Below are positions 20,901 to 35,400 of a stretch of 64,000 bases of DNA, one piece after another. The notes under the pieces are model-generated. The model had not been told where the DNA came from, ran no database searches, and saw only the letters and a program-made list of their open reading frames with translations. This stretch comes from Lumbricus rubellus (taxonomy: Eukaryota > Annelida > Clitellata > Crassiclitellata > Lumbricidae), in contig OX243812.1 of the NCBI GenBank assembly GCA_945859605.1, positions 44,612,509-44,676,508 of the forward strand. Reading direction: 5' to 3'. Positions within the stretch are counted from its first letter, which is position 1. Every line of letters starts with the position of its first letter. Both the position numbers and the translations under genes were made by a program.

Positions 20901-23900
20901 ACAAGAGAACAGGCAATGGTTTGAGACATATCCATAGTCAAGGCTGATCTGATGTGACGTATTGCCCGAATGTGATGAAAACAAGGTTTACAAATGCTTG
21001 TTATGTGTGGTCGAAATGTAAGCTTATTGTCTAGGGTTACTCCAAGAGTTTAATTAATCAGCCCAAATATTTTTCACACATTTCGCTTATAAAACTTGGT
21101 TACAATATTTGTAAAGACTTTTATCAGTGCTCCTATTGCTGCAGATCTCTCTTAGTTGCTGCTATTGCAGTACACAAATTAGCAACAATAAGCATGATTC
21201 AAAATTAAGCATAATATTTCTTAGTATGTTTAATTTCTCATCTCAATTGCCAGTTGATGTCAACCATGGCCCATCTCTTAGCTCTGCCTGTTACGGATCT
21301 GTTCACTTGCTCTCTTACTAACTCCTATGTTCCTTTACAGTGGCATCTCAGCATGATCACCCCCATACCCAAGATTTCCTGCCCTGTCAAAGAAGCCGAC
21401 TTTATACCCATCTCTATCACATCCATCCTCTCTCATCTTGGAAAAAATTGTCCTATACGGAAGTATTTTTATCCCTTTATCACCGAACCCTGCACCAACC
21501 GGATCTTTACAGACCAATTTGCTTTCCGCCCTTCTGGATCAACATCTGCCTCGCTTATATCCATAACTCATGAACTCCAAGCCATGCTTGTTTATGAGCC
21601 CTATGTAAGACTCCTGTCCCTTGATTTTAGCAAGGCTTTCGACACTGTTAGACACAAGCACCTCGCCGATCAATTGGCATCACAACCCATTCCGGATTTT
21701 TTATACAACTGGGTGCTTGCTCTCTTGCACGAGCGTCAGCACTGCACCAAATTTGGGGGTGAAATCTCTCCGCTCTGTACCATAAATGCTAGTATTGTGC
21801 AAGGCTCTGGCCATGGACCTACTGATTTTGTCATAGCCATTTCTAGTCTCAAACCTAAATTCAGTGAAAACCGTCTTCCTAAATATGCGGATGACACCTT
21901 GTCACCTTGTGCTGTCAGTTCGTTGAACTCTAGCAATCGTCATGGCCAGCCTTCTCCATTGCTTTCTTTCTGATGTCGCTTCTCTTAGTTGTTCCAGATT
22001 CATTCCTGTTGTTTCTTGAACCTCGTCCAGCCACCTCTTCCTTGGTCGCCCTTGTTTTCTCCTTCCCTCCCCACATGCCAGCATCATATCTATCTCCAAA
22101 CCATTTGAACGCATAACATGACCAAAGAAAACCAACTTTCTTCTTAGCACTGTTTGTTGTAACGACTCATCCATATCGATACCAATTTCTGTGCGCACCC
22201 ACTCATTTGTCCTTTTTTCTTTCCAAGATATTCTCTGCATCTTCCTCCAAATCCACATCTCATATGCGTTAATCTTTTTTTCCATTTTTTTGGTCATTGT
22301 CCATGTCTCACAACCATATAATACTGTCGGTATTATCAAAGCCTTCACCAGTCTTTTTTCGTATCTGTACTCACATGCCTATCCTTTCATATTTTTTCCA
22401 ATCCATTCATTGCAGTTTTTCCTATCGCCACCCTACGTTTTATTTCCGTATCGCACTTGCCCTCTTTTTCTATTACGGATCCTAAAAACGTAAAGCTTGA
22501 AACCACCTCCAATTCCTCTCCGTCTATCACAAAATTGTCTGCCCCAACTGTTGTCATAATCTTTGTCTTCTTTATGTTGAAATAAAGACCAGCCTTTTCA
22601 CTTTCTCTCTTTAGTCTTTTTATTAGTAGTAACAAATCTGCTTTCTTTCCTGCCAATAACGTAGTATCATCTGCGTATCTCAAGTAATTCAGTAATCTTC
22701 CTGCTATCCTTATTCCCTCTTTTCCCTTCTCCATTTCAGCCAGCCTCATTATCCTTTCTGCGTACAGGTTAAATAAGACTGGAGACAAGATGCAACCCTG
22801 TCTCACTCCTTTCCTTATTTTAAAACTATCTGTATCTCCAAATTCTGTTCTTATCTGATCTTCATACAATCCTTTAAGTGGTGATATCAAATGTTTCGGT
22901 ATTCCCATCTCAATCAAAGTTTTCTACATCAGTTCATGGTTAATGCAATCAAAAGCCTTGCTGTAATCGATGAAACAAATGTATACTTTTTGTCTGTACT
23001 CTCTTTGCCTCTCCAATATCTATCTCATGTTGGCAATGTGATCCCGAGTTCCACGAGATTTCCTAAATCCTGCTTGATTGTCTGGAAGTTCTCTCTCAAA
23101 TATACTCTCCATTCTTTTATGAATTATTTTAAGTAGTATTTTACTTGTGTGAAAAATCAATGCTACCGTCCTATGGTTTTCACACTCTCTCGCATCTCCT
23201 TTTTTAAAAATAGGAATGAAGGTTGAGCTTTTCCAGTCATCTGGCCATTTTCCGGTTGTCCATATGTTATTACATAATCTTGTTATTGTCTTTATCATCA
23301 CCTCATCCCCCGCTTTTATCATTTCTATAGGAATTCCATCCTGGCCCGGTGCTTTATTGTCCTTCAGTTGTTTGATTGCCCATTCCACCTCTGCTTCCAA
23401 TACTTCTGGTTCGTTTTTATGTTCTGTTACAACAATTTTCTCTTTGATTACTCTCTTATCTTCACTATACAGCTCCTCCGTGTATTCTCTCCATCTGTTC
23501 TTCATTCCCTCTTCATCTACGATTATGTGACCAATGACCATCGCCTGACTTCAAAAAACCCATTCTTGGTGTGAATTTTCTTGCTATTTCCCTCACTTTT
23601 GAAAACAATTCTCTAGTTCCTCCTTTCTTTCCCTCTTCCTCCATTTCTTTGCACATATCATTTAGGTGTTTTTCTTTATCCATACGTGCTTGTTTTTGGA
23701 ATCAATTGTTCATTTCTCTTATCTTGACCTTATCTCCTTCTCTTTTGGCAGCTTTTCTTTCTTCGTTTATAATATTCTGATAGCTTCTTTCGAAAGCCAA
23801 GGGGTTGTTTTAGCTTTCTTCTTCTTCGGAATATGTTTCTCAGCAGTTTATAGAATCACTGTTTTCATTTTCTTCCGTAGGTTGTTCGCGTCCTCATCTT

Positions 23901-26900
23901 CCTCCGTCACATCTCTCTCCAATACTTCAAACCTATTCCTTATTTCCAATCCATAATCCGGTGTAATTCGATTGCAGTCATATGCATTCAGTCTTTTATT
24001 AGCTACTTGCTAATCCCAGCTTCTTGCATTGACACCACTCTTTCTGAACTAGACCATATTTCACAGTGGGCATCCATTAGCAATCTAAAACTAAATCAAG
24101 CTAAGACCAGTGAAATGATCATCAGGCGACCTAGGTCTAAAGCTATTGCTCTCCCTCCCCCATCTCGGGTATCGAGAGGGTCCAGCAGATGGTTATTTTG
24201 GGTGTCACCATCTCTGATCGGATTGGCTTTGAGGCTCACATTGACAGAATATGCCGTAAAGCCCGGCAATCCATGTTTGCCCTACGTATTTTGGTCACCC
24301 ACGGCCTCCACTGTCAACATCTGTTTGAGGTTGTTAATATTCTCAAAATTTATGACCTGTGCTATTTGTCTATTGTCGTCCTTATGTACAAATTTGGAAT
24401 TAATCTCTTACCCCCCATATTTAAGAATTATTTTATGACAGTGTCTCAATTTCACTCGTTTAATACTCATGGTTCGAGTAATTATGTTGTTCCTTTTGCC
24501 CGTACCTCCTGTCGCTTTAATAGCTTCCGAATTCTAGGTCCTCGTTTATGGAATTCTCTGTCAGATGATGTGAAGAGGGTAAATAGTGTATGTACCTTCA
24601 AGAATAAAGTTAAAAAGGCTCTGTTTACAAACTATTGCTAATGTTGTTTAACTTTGGTCTTTATACCTGCATTTATCTCGCAGCAACTAGACACACTGTA
24701 TGTTAATATGTTAGAATCCTGACCGTTTATTATATTGTTTCTGATGTCTCAAATCCTTTGTAGTCTGTGATGATTTGCAGCTGCAATAATATGTTGTTGC
24801 TAATATTTCTTATTATTATTATATAATAAATAATCTATTATTATTCTCTTAGTATTATTACTTACTTATTATTATTATTTAATAATATAATTATTTTCAG
24901 CATTATTATTATTAATTATTATTATTATTACATTGTATGTTTATCCTGTTACTTTCAGTTATGTTCTAATTAATTAATTAATTAAGTGTTAATACTAACT
25001 TGCGTTATATAAATAGTCATGGAGCTAGGGGTCAGAACTGTATAAGCTGTTAGCTTTATCTGATTCCTGTTGCACTCTGTTTAGTGACTCATGTTTATTC
25101 TGTTTGACTTGTATAATGTGCAATAAATAAACAAATCAAATCAAAGCTACTACCATCACAAGATTAGTTTATGCCTCCCCTGTTTGGTGGGGATTTGCCA
25201 ATGCCATGGAGCGTAAACGTCTTAATGGTCTTTTAAGAAAATTGACCCGTTCAAGCTTCCTTCCAACCGATTTTCCAAGTTTTGACGCGCTGTGTTCGAG
25301 AGCTGATTCTGCTCTTTTCCGCTCTATCCTCTTAAATCCTAGCCACGTTCTTCACGACCTCCCTTCTCAAAAGATTACTCCATACAATACTCGACCTAGG
25401 CCACATAATCTAACCCTTCCAAGAGTTGGTTCTTTTGCCAAAATAAGTTTTATTATGCGAATGTTGTATAACCTTGCATAAATGTTTATATATTGTTTTT
25501 TTCCTCTGTAAACTACTGTGCGTTTACTGGTAGTCAAATAAAGAATATTCTTACTTACTTACTTACTTACTTACTTGTTTGTTTCATTGTAAATTTGAGT
25601 TTTTCGATTGTTTATTGGCAGAAAGAACTGGAGGAACTTTTAAAAGACCAATTCATGAGGAAAAAGGTATATTCAAAAATTCAACCCATCTGGCTTGACA
25701 CTCCTCTAAACCTAAGTAGGTTGACAGCTCACTGGCATTCTCTACACATTGAACCAACCTTACATGTTCCTCTTTATTTCACCTGCATTGTCTGAGGGCC
25801 TTTAGCAGATTTGTCTCCCTTCCCATCATGACGTCCATAGTCCATGAATTTGTCTCTTCCAGAAATAATTGATTACTGCAATTCCTTTCTCATTGGTCTT
25901 CCCAAACTCCATATATCTTCTTTTCAATCTTTCTTTAATGCTGCTGCTGCTCGATTGCTTGCTCTGTTCCCTAAATACTCTCATACTATCATTGTTTATG
26001 GTTAGCCAAATACACTGGCTTCCACTCTCTGCCCACATCCAATATAAAGTTCTTGCTCTGGTCCTCAAGTCCAAACTGAGTCCTGCACCAAAATATCTCA
26101 GGGATCTCATTCGTTCTCCTCTTTCTGCATCTTCTCATCGACCTCTCTGGACTGGTAATTACTTCGAGCACAGTTTAGGAAATTGCCTCTTCTGTAAACC
26201 GATGTAGCAATTGTCTCATCTGTAACCGATGTAGTAATTGCCCTATTTGTAACAGATGTAGTAATTGCCTCATTTGTAACAGATGTAGCAATTGCCTTAT
26301 CTATAATTGACGTTGTTCATGCATTCTTGATCTAATACGTGAGTGAACTGTATTTTGTTCCACAGTGCACTACAGAAATGGTACATTATACATTTGGTCA
26401 TTGCAGCTCTGTTCCCAGAAAGCTTAGAAAACATTGACAAAATGAGGATAGAGAAATATTGAAACTATAATGAATGAATTCTTGAGTTTTTCAAATGAAA
26501 ATTATTTAACCTTTTGTAGTTTCAAGACAAAGTTACAATCTTTGTGGTCGGCTGTCGTGCTAACATTGCAGAGAATTTCACCCTTCTGCAGCAGCTTAGT
26601 GACGTAAGTGTAGCATTTCACCATTTTCTTACTTGATGTCAGTGATTATTAACAATGATTTGATATTCGTCATATAATATTATTGGTTGTTGCAGGAACT
26701 GCTGACTTAATAACAATGGCAGTTTGACATGTTTAAATGCACTAATAAAGATAATGATAATAATTAATAACAATACTACTACTACTAATAATGATGATTT
26801 TCATTTATTCAATAAACCAGTTAACAGACAACAATTGGGCACACTCTACAGGTGTATTGTATTGTAGCTGTAAGTTTATTTATCACCTCTCACAGTGCAC

Positions 26901-28513
26901 ACCAATCAGAGGTGCTCCCAGTGAGAGAGATCCAGAGAAAAGAAAGTGCTTCTGAGTCAACGACGAATGAGGCACTTGACCTGCCAGTCGATAAGGAGGA
27001 ATGTGTCAAAGGAGGAAGCTGCTTCTGAAGCGGAGGATCATTGAAGACAAACGTTCATGTTTTGGTCTGTGCTCACACGACAAAGAAACCATGGTAGTCA
27101 AGTGTGGATATCGGATGAAGAGAAGTGACCAAGGTTGGCAGATGGATACGTGGGAGCATGGCCAGTGTACGACAGGCAGATTAATGTGAATTCATTTTAG
27201 TTGAGAACCAGAGCAATTAGGGGAGTCATTGAAGGTGGCCAATCATGAAAGCAGAGATGTGGGACAAGCTCTTTATCTGCCCACAGCATTTAGAACAGAC
27301 TGAAGAGAGGGAGAGACAAACTTATGGAAGAGAGTTAGAATACCGGTAATTGATTCAAGAGCAGATGACGGAGTGATCAATTGAGGTAGAGACAGAGGAG
27401 GAGACGTAGCATCCAATTCCCTAATCCATCTCAGATGAGAGTAGGAAAATCGCATCAAATTGGCGATATATTCTCAGAAAAGGTAAGCGTGCTGTCCAGA
27501 CTATGAGAAATATGGTTGAAAGCAACAGAGTGGAATCTCTTTGTAAGAAACTGTTGATGAAAGACGAGTAGAGAAGCTGCTTCTTACTTGGATTCAGTGA
27601 GAACTGATTGGAAATCATTCAGAGGTTATGTCATAAAAAGGATAAAAAATGTAAATGTGTTTGAAATGGAATAGGTTGTCATCAGGGCTAGAGAACCAGT
27701 ATAGGTGTTCATATAAACTAGAAATAATGATGATGATCTTATAGAAAATAAAATCATTGTAGTAACATAATTCAGAAACTAAAAATGCGGTGGTTGACAA
27801 CTATGGTGTGTATTTATCTTGCAATTTTGTGGCAGTAGTGATGATGGTATTGATGACACGCCTACTTCATACTTGTACTTATTCCTGGCATTCCTGTCTT
27901 CAGTTTTTTGCAACATCTTCAACCAATTTTGATGACGACCTCAAGAGTTTTGAAACTGATGACCTTGACATTGGAGATATGTCCTTTGCAATGCAAGAAA
28001 CCTTGGAAACTACTGAATCCCTGATTAACAGGCTGGGTGAAATTAACCATGACTTGGTTCAGTGTCTTAAACAACTTGAACAGAAAAAGACTGCCAAGTG
28101 AGTTCCTGCTCCTTTGATGAATCAATTGTTTTTTCTACTCTTCACGGTGGACACTCTAGCATAGAAATGATTCTTGTACATAAAGATCAAATGTTCATGA
28201 CCATTCCTGTCCTGCAGTGCATTGTCAGTATCAGAACAGTGCAGAAATTACATAAAGAGAAATGACATAAATCAAGACATTTGACTGAGTGTGTGGTAAT
28301 AATTATTAAATTTAAGTTCATATTACAGTGACCCTATGCTAGATACACAGCGTCACTTAACCCCTTTACCGTTTCTTAAATTTTTTAAAACCTACCCTTA
28401 TCTGGTCACATAAATTTTTTAAACTTTTTTCTGTATGTCTGTCTGTGTGTCTGTCTGTCTGTGTGTATGTATGTATGTATGTATGTATGTATGTATGTAT
28501 GTATGTATGTATG

Positions 28514-28548
<35 letters not shown>

Positions 28549-28642
28549 GTATGTATGTATGTATGTATGTACGTACGTACATACACACACATACATACAT
28601 ACATACATACATATATACACATATTCATGCAGACTGACATAG

Positions 28643-28673
<31 letters not shown>

Positions 28674-29371
28674 TGTATGTACGTACGTACATACATGTAT
28701 GTATGTATGCATGTAGGAACGTACGTACGTACCTACGTACGTACGCACGTACGTACGCACCTACGTACGTACATACGTACGTACTTACATACATGTGTGT
28801 ACGTACGTATGAACGTATACATACATACATACATATGCACTTACGTGCGTACGTACGTATATATACATACGTACGTACGTATGTACGTATACATGCGAAC
28901 GTACGTCCGTCCGTCCGTATGTGTACGTACGTACGTACGTATGTACATATGTATGTATGCATGTGTACGTACGTATGTACGTACGTACGTACGTATGTAC
29001 ATAGGTATGTATGTATGTATGTACACGTACGTACGTACGTATGTATACGTACGTATGTACGTACGTACATATGTACGTACGTATACATACGTACGTTCGT
29101 ATACATACATACATACATACATATGTACATACGTGCGTGCGTACATATACATATGTACGTACGTATACATACGTACATACGTACGTATACATACATACGT
29201 ACGTACGTATGCATACATACGTACGTACGTATACGTACGTATGTACGTATGTATGTATGTATGTATGTGTACGTACGTACATATGTATGTGCAAAAGTAT
29301 GTATGTTTACGTACGTACGTACGTATGTATACGTATGTACGAACGTATGTATACGTACGTACGTACATACA

Positions 29372-29405
<34 letters not shown>

Positions 29406-32400
29406 CATACATACATACATACATACATATACTGTGCCCCATAAAAAAACACACCAAAAAACTTTGTTATGAAACGCATGTAAGTCTAATGTTAAATAAG
29501 AAAAAGTAATGTCTCATTTAAGAAGATGTTCGAAGTGATGTCCCTTCGCTTGAACGCAGGCTCTCAGCCTTGGCCGCCACTAGCTTTGTCAATGACACTC
29601 TGCTTCAACTGTGTCTACACAACGATGAGGCGCTCCTTCAACTCGTTTATGTCCCGTATTGCTGTCCGGTAGACGCGTTCCTGTATTAGACCCCAAATTC
29701 TTTAGTCAACGGGATTGAGGTCTGGTGAGTTTGCTGGCCAGAGTTCCGGTCCAATGAAGCTTGGTGTTTCACGTCGCAGCAACGCCATGGTGTCCTGTGC
29801 GCGATGTGCTGGGGCGCTGTCCTATAAGTTACTAATCTCTGTTTAAATGTTTCCAAACACACCTAGTCTGCGTCACTGCCTCCAACAGCAACCACTTCTG
29901 TGAGTAAGTAAAATGTAGAATATTTTGTGGCAAAATTATCTGAGAAACAACGTACAAACTTTTATTACAATTGGCTTAGTTTTATAGAAGATTTGTGGAA
30001 AAGTGTTTTGGTGTTTTTTTTTATGGGGCACGGTGTACATACATAATCGGGTCCACCGTCCTATGGTAGCCTTTTCATCTATTGGACGAAATAACTCGGG
30101 GTGAACGTTTGTCATACGATTTTTTCCGGACGAGATAACTCGGGGCGAACGGTAAAGGGGTTAATTAAGTATTTATAGTTGTTAGGTTTTAACTTTCTTT
30201 GTAGAGACAATTTACAGATGTTCTTGCAGAGGAAATTCTGATATGTGACTTCTTACACAGTGGTTTCAATAATAGTTTGAATAATCTAGAAATTACATAT
30301 CCCGAGTACCATGCAGAGTTGCAGACACTTTATCCGATTTGCACTAATTGGATTGAATTTTTATAATTTTTCTTTAATCATTTTGTTCCTTGTAGCTGGC
30401 TCCCATAATATGTCAGCTTGAGAACAATAATTAAAATATCGTCATCATCATCGTCGTCATTTCTAAGTCTATATTTATAGCTGTGATGATGTGTCATTAT
30501 TGTGGGTGATGCTATTTAATTAACTTAACTCATTCTAATAATAAAAAAGAATATTTTAGTAATAGACATGATATTTGATAAAAGTTACAAAGATTAGTAT
30601 TTTTTATACTAAGTTCTTGTTATTGAAGATTGCAGCAAAATGGTTTCATCTGCGTTAGAACACGACATGTCAAATGTAGTGAATGCCACCCCTCGCTCCC
30701 CCATTGTATGTGCTCATGCAATATTCCAGCGAAATATTGGTCAATCCTTGCAGTTTTTGCTTTGTATTTTATGTGACTAGTTGCATTTACAAGCAATTGG
30801 CCTGATGACCTTGTATAAATACAATGACAGCTGCTTGAGACATTGCAGTGTGTCTTTCAACATGCTTGTCTTGCTCACAAATAATGGTCAGTACATCGTG
30901 GTTGCAAGTCCTCTAAACTTGCGCATTTTTACATGTGTGTGTCCATTCTCTAACCATTCTCTGACAGCTGTCCTAGGGTTTGTTTTACTTAGCCCAAGGT
31001 AATTTCTTAAATTAACTAGATTGGATGAAAAATGAATTGAGGGTTGAACCTCTGAAGTCTGAATCCCTCTGACAATTCAATCACTGAGTATACCTCTACG
31101 CTTAGCACTAGATTGTATATTTAATTATTTATGCTATTGTTCTATTTGTCAATATTTTATGAACTATTATGACACTGCTGCCACACATTTATGTATGCAC
31201 ATGCATGTCATGCATTACATAACGTCAGTGGTTGGAGATGAATCTGTTTGGCTGGTGGTCTTTAGTTGATCTGTTCTTTTGAAGAGGTTCTAGAATATAT
31301 ATGCAGTCGCAATAAGATTATGATTATGATTAGGCTGTCTTGACTGTAGCTTGTCTTTTGACACACAAATTAAATTGCGCGTATTAAAACCTGAACTATT
31401 TCATACTGCATTTTCTCATGATCTTTTTCACAACACTTTCCATCTTCTATTTGGATTTCATCTGATGATTGTCAACCGCAGTTCATCTTTATTTTGTTTA
31501 GCAGTTGTCACCAGCTGATGCTCAGTGCCACTGCTTTGGTCATCGGAACTGACGTTGAACATATAAAAAATCATGTGATTTTGTAGGGGGCGAAAGAAGC
31601 TTGAAATGGCTTTGCAGCAAGCAAAAGATGATGCTACAAAGTTAAGTGAGACTTTGCATCGCCTTCAGCATGGTATGCGACTCTTTCTTTATCTGATTGA
31701 TTTTAACGACTTCAATGACAGTGTCAAGTGATATTGTGAGCGCTAATCGTAATCCATTGTCAAAGTATGGACTCAACCGAATTAGTCAGGAAACCAGATA
31801 GCAGGGCTACGATGAATCAGTGAGTTGAAAGATGCGAGTCTTGATTTACGAAGCAAAGAATCAGCAAAACAGATACAACAGATCAGGGCAACAAATTTCA
31901 AAACTTCCAAGCCAGCTGCGCCAAGAATGACCAAATGCAGTACTGAAGAGAGTGTGTTGAATTGTTCATAAGAGTTGCTTGCACAAGCGTAGTCAGCTGA
32001 TTTAAATGGAAAGTGCAATGGGCAATTAGAAACATTTTTGAACTGTATTCTTTGCTGAAATATCGACCAGTGCAATGAATAAAAGTGCCATCGTCGTCGT
32101 CGTCGTAGACCATAAGTTCAGCATCTGTAGTCGTTCGATGCTCATTCTCACGACAATCCTCAAACGCTGTCTCTCTATCGCCGTGTTTGTCAGCTCTTAT
32201 AGCGATGTCCCGCACCATTCAGTTCTATCGTTCAATTCTCTCGTTCAGCTCTCTCGTTCAGCTCTCTCGTTCAGTTCTCTCGTTCAGCTCTCTCGTTCAG
32301 CTCTCTCGTTCAGCTCTCTCGTTCAGCTCTCTCGTTCAGCTCTCTCGTTCAGTTCTATCGTTCAGCTCTCTCGTTCAGCTCTCTCGTTCAGCTCTCTCGT

Positions 32401-35400
32401 TCAGCTCTCTCGTTCAGCTCTCTCGTTCAGCTCTCTCGTTCAGCTCTCTCGTTCAGTTCTATCGTTCAGCTCTCTCGTTCAGCTCTCTCGTTCAGCTCTC
32501 TCGTTCAGCTCTCTGGTTCAGTTCTATCGTTCAGCTCTCTCGTTCAGCTCTCTCGTTCAGCTCTCTCGTTCAGTTCCATCGTTCAGCTCTCTCGTTCAGC
32601 TCTCTCATTCAGCTTTCTCGTTCAGTTCTCTCGTTCAGTTCTATCGTTCAGCTCTCTCGTTCAGCTCTCTCGTTCAGCTCTCTCGTTCAGCTCTCTCGTT
32701 CAGTTCTATCGTTCAGCTCTCTCGTTCAGCTCTCTCGTTCAGCTCTCTCGTTCAGTTCTCTCGTTCAGTTCTCTCGTTCAGCTCTCTCGTTCAGTTCTCT
32801 CGTTCAGCTCTCTCGTTCAGCTCTCTCGTTCATCTCTCTCGTTCAGTTCTCTCGCTCAGTTCTCTTGTTCAGTTCTATCCTTCACACATTGTTTGTGAGG
32901 AGGCTGTCCTCTTTTTTTGTACCATCCATCATTACGATCACCAGCGCTTTAATCTTCCTGTCTTTCTGCGTTCTCCAATAAGTTATCTTTCATACAGCTC
33001 TGAAATGCTCACCTTTGGCATCCATCCAATTCTCATGCACTTCTCCATTTAGAGATTTCTGAGCCATGCAATCACTCTCAATGATGCCAACTAAAGCTGA
33101 GTTACAATTGTCCAGTTGGCTGAAAACCAGGATATTATCAATGGCTGTGGGGCGCGGTGTTGTAGTGGGTATGTTCGTTGCCTTGCAGCCGGAGGGTTGC
33201 AAGTTCGAATCCTTCTCAAGTCGCCACGTAAGGACCTTGAGCAAGTCCTTCACTCGCAATTGCTCAGCGCTTCGGCGTGAACTCCAATGCAGTGTCCGCG
33301 CTGTAGTCGGGAGCACCACTGAGTAGATATGAGTTTGAAGGGGTGCTATAACAAGTGCACATACAAACAACTCTGTCTGTGGGAAACCACTCACTCATTT
33401 CATCTCTTCTTCTTCTTTACGTTCTCTGCCAAGCGGCAGGTCCAAACGTCCAATGTCTCCACTTTTCTCGCTGTTGTGCCATGTCCTTCAGTTCTCTGTA
33501 TCCTTCTTCCATGATCCCGTCTAGCAGTTTTTGTCTAGGCCTTCCTCTGCATCTCTTTCCCTCCAATCTTCCTTCAATTATTTATTTCTGTAGTGAGTCA
33601 CCTCTTAGCAAATGTCCCACCCAATTCTTTTGTCTTATCTTTATTGTGTCCAGCAGAGATCTTTTCTCTTCTACCATCATTAGTACTTCTTCATTTGAAA
33701 CGTGCTTTGTACAACTGATTTTCTCCATCTTTCTCCATACCCACATTTCAAAAGCTTCCAGCCTCTTGACGTCTTCTTTTCTCATTGTCCATGTCTCTGC
33801 GCCATATAACGTCACACTCCATATCAATGTTTTGACCATTCTCTTCTTAAGATTTCTATTTAGCCCTCCTCTTAGCAATTCTTTTCTTTTTAAGAATGAC
33901 TCTTTGCCCATTGCTATTCTCCTTCTTATCTCTTTATGACATTTGGCGTTGCTTGATATTAAACTTCCCAAATAGCAGAATTCCTTCACCTGCTCTATTT
34001 CTTCTCCATTTATTTTTATACAAATAGTTGTTTCCTCTTCCTTACAGACCTTCATAACTTTTGTCTTCTTGATGTTTATTTTCATGTTGAATTCTTCCGA
34101 GGTCGCATTTAGTCGATCCATCATTCGTTGCAGATCCTTTTCACTTCCTGCCAGCATTGCTTGATCGTCAGCAAACCTTAAAGCTTTTACCAATTTTCCT
34201 CCTACTTTTATTCCTTCTTCTGTACCATCAACTGCCTCTCTTATTAACTCTTCTATGTAGATGTTAAACAGTAATGGTGATAACGGACACCCCTGCCTCA
34301 CTCCTCTACCAATTTGTCCCGGTTCTGAATATTCCCCCTCTACTCTGACTCTGACCTTTTGTACCATGTACAGATTCCCAATAAGTCTTCTATCTCTCCA
34401 GTCGACCCCCATCCTTCTCAATGCACCCATCAATTTCTTCCAATCTACTCTATCAAACGCCTTCTCGTAGTCTACAAAGCATCTGTGGGTGGCATAAAGC
34501 CAATAGATCTGCTTTCAGACAACAGACTCGTCATCATCATTATCATCATTATCATCTAAGACACTTTAAGGCAATCAAGTTTTAATTCTACAAATAAATC
34601 TCACATGCAGATGTGAGTTGATTTATTTTGCAAATTCCTGAAAATTCGGAGTTGTGGCTATAAATTTATACTCTCACAGTGCATACAAATCAGAGGTGCT
34701 CCCAGTGAGGGAGATCCAGAGAAAAGAAAATGCTCTAGGGTCAATGAAAAGAGGCATTTAGGATTAGAAAAATTTATCAATTTCAAACTTTAGAAGGTTT
34801 CCTAAATTTGATAATGGGTATTGTTGTCTGGTGTATGTATGAGTGCCTCTAGCATCTTATTGACTTTTGTGTTCAAATACTTATTTGCAAATTTTTCCAC
34901 ATATCTCGCACTAGATACGCAAGAGAAAGAAGAAAGGATTCATCAGCTCATTATGCAGTTGGATTTAAAGAATAAGGAACTCATGAGGCTAAATGCTTCT
35001 GCAGTTGCTGAGGCTGTCAAGGTAACCGTCATCATTTGTTAACAAAATTCATGTTTAATGGCCATTTAATTGACTTTAAATGATGGTCAATTAAGCTTCA
35101 TATGAATGATGAAGAAAAAGTTCCAATATCTGCCAGAATATTTCTGCAAATGCATCCTCAGTTGTTCTCCACTTGCTTTGGCTACTGCTACTCAAACAAG
35201 TACTTATCAAAAGATCATAGATGCTGAAACTACAAAGTTTGGAATTTTGACTAGGAAAAACCTTTTCAGTCAAATATGACACATATACAATAATTAAATG
35301 TTTGAATTAGTTTCCTTTTCAGCAAACAATCTGTTTCAAACTTTGGCATGCAGCTTATAAAACACAGCCCTTTTCTAGCTACAGGTTGCTTACTTAGAAC

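Larger units (their letters stand above)
21254..25578 (+). mobile_element. outer LINE of a three-level nest
   Basis: The reverse transcriptase is CR1/Jockey-like: [36 protein letters not shown]. At about 21900 the frame stops mid-motif, and it resumes at 24003 with [20 protein letters not shown]. It stops again near 24350 and resumes at about 25146 with [20 protein letters not shown]. It ends with a stop at 25481 and a CTTA microsatellite tail (25551-25578). The two gaps are exactly filled by other LINEs. It is 5'-truncated and damaged. The tail ends 44 bp upstream of exon 3. Confidence 0.8.
28361..30160. mobile_element. piggyBac-like non-autonomous element
   Basis: TTAA flanks both ends (28357-28360 and 30161-30164). 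The termini are CCCCTTTACCGTT and its reverse complement AACGGTAAAGGGG. TTAA duplications with CCC-starting ends are the piggyBac signature. The interior is almost wholly a microsatellite (28431-29431) plus a nested mariner remnant (29432-30035). It lies in intron 5. A tiny relative is at 59281-59351. Confidence 0.75.

Noticed and set aside
28431..29431. Telomere- or centromere-like satellite
   Set aside because: The units are mixed tetranucleotides, not a telomeric hexamer, and the tract lies within a transposon in an intron.
28366..29509. Open frames of 150-363 codons on both strands
   Set aside because: They consist only of Tyr, Val, Thr, His, Met, Cys and Arg codons from tetranucleotide repeats and overlap in all frames.
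32075..33052. Two overlapping Ser-rich frames of 264 and 325 codons
   Set aside because: Generated by the 11-bp stop-free minisatellite; no splice or start support.
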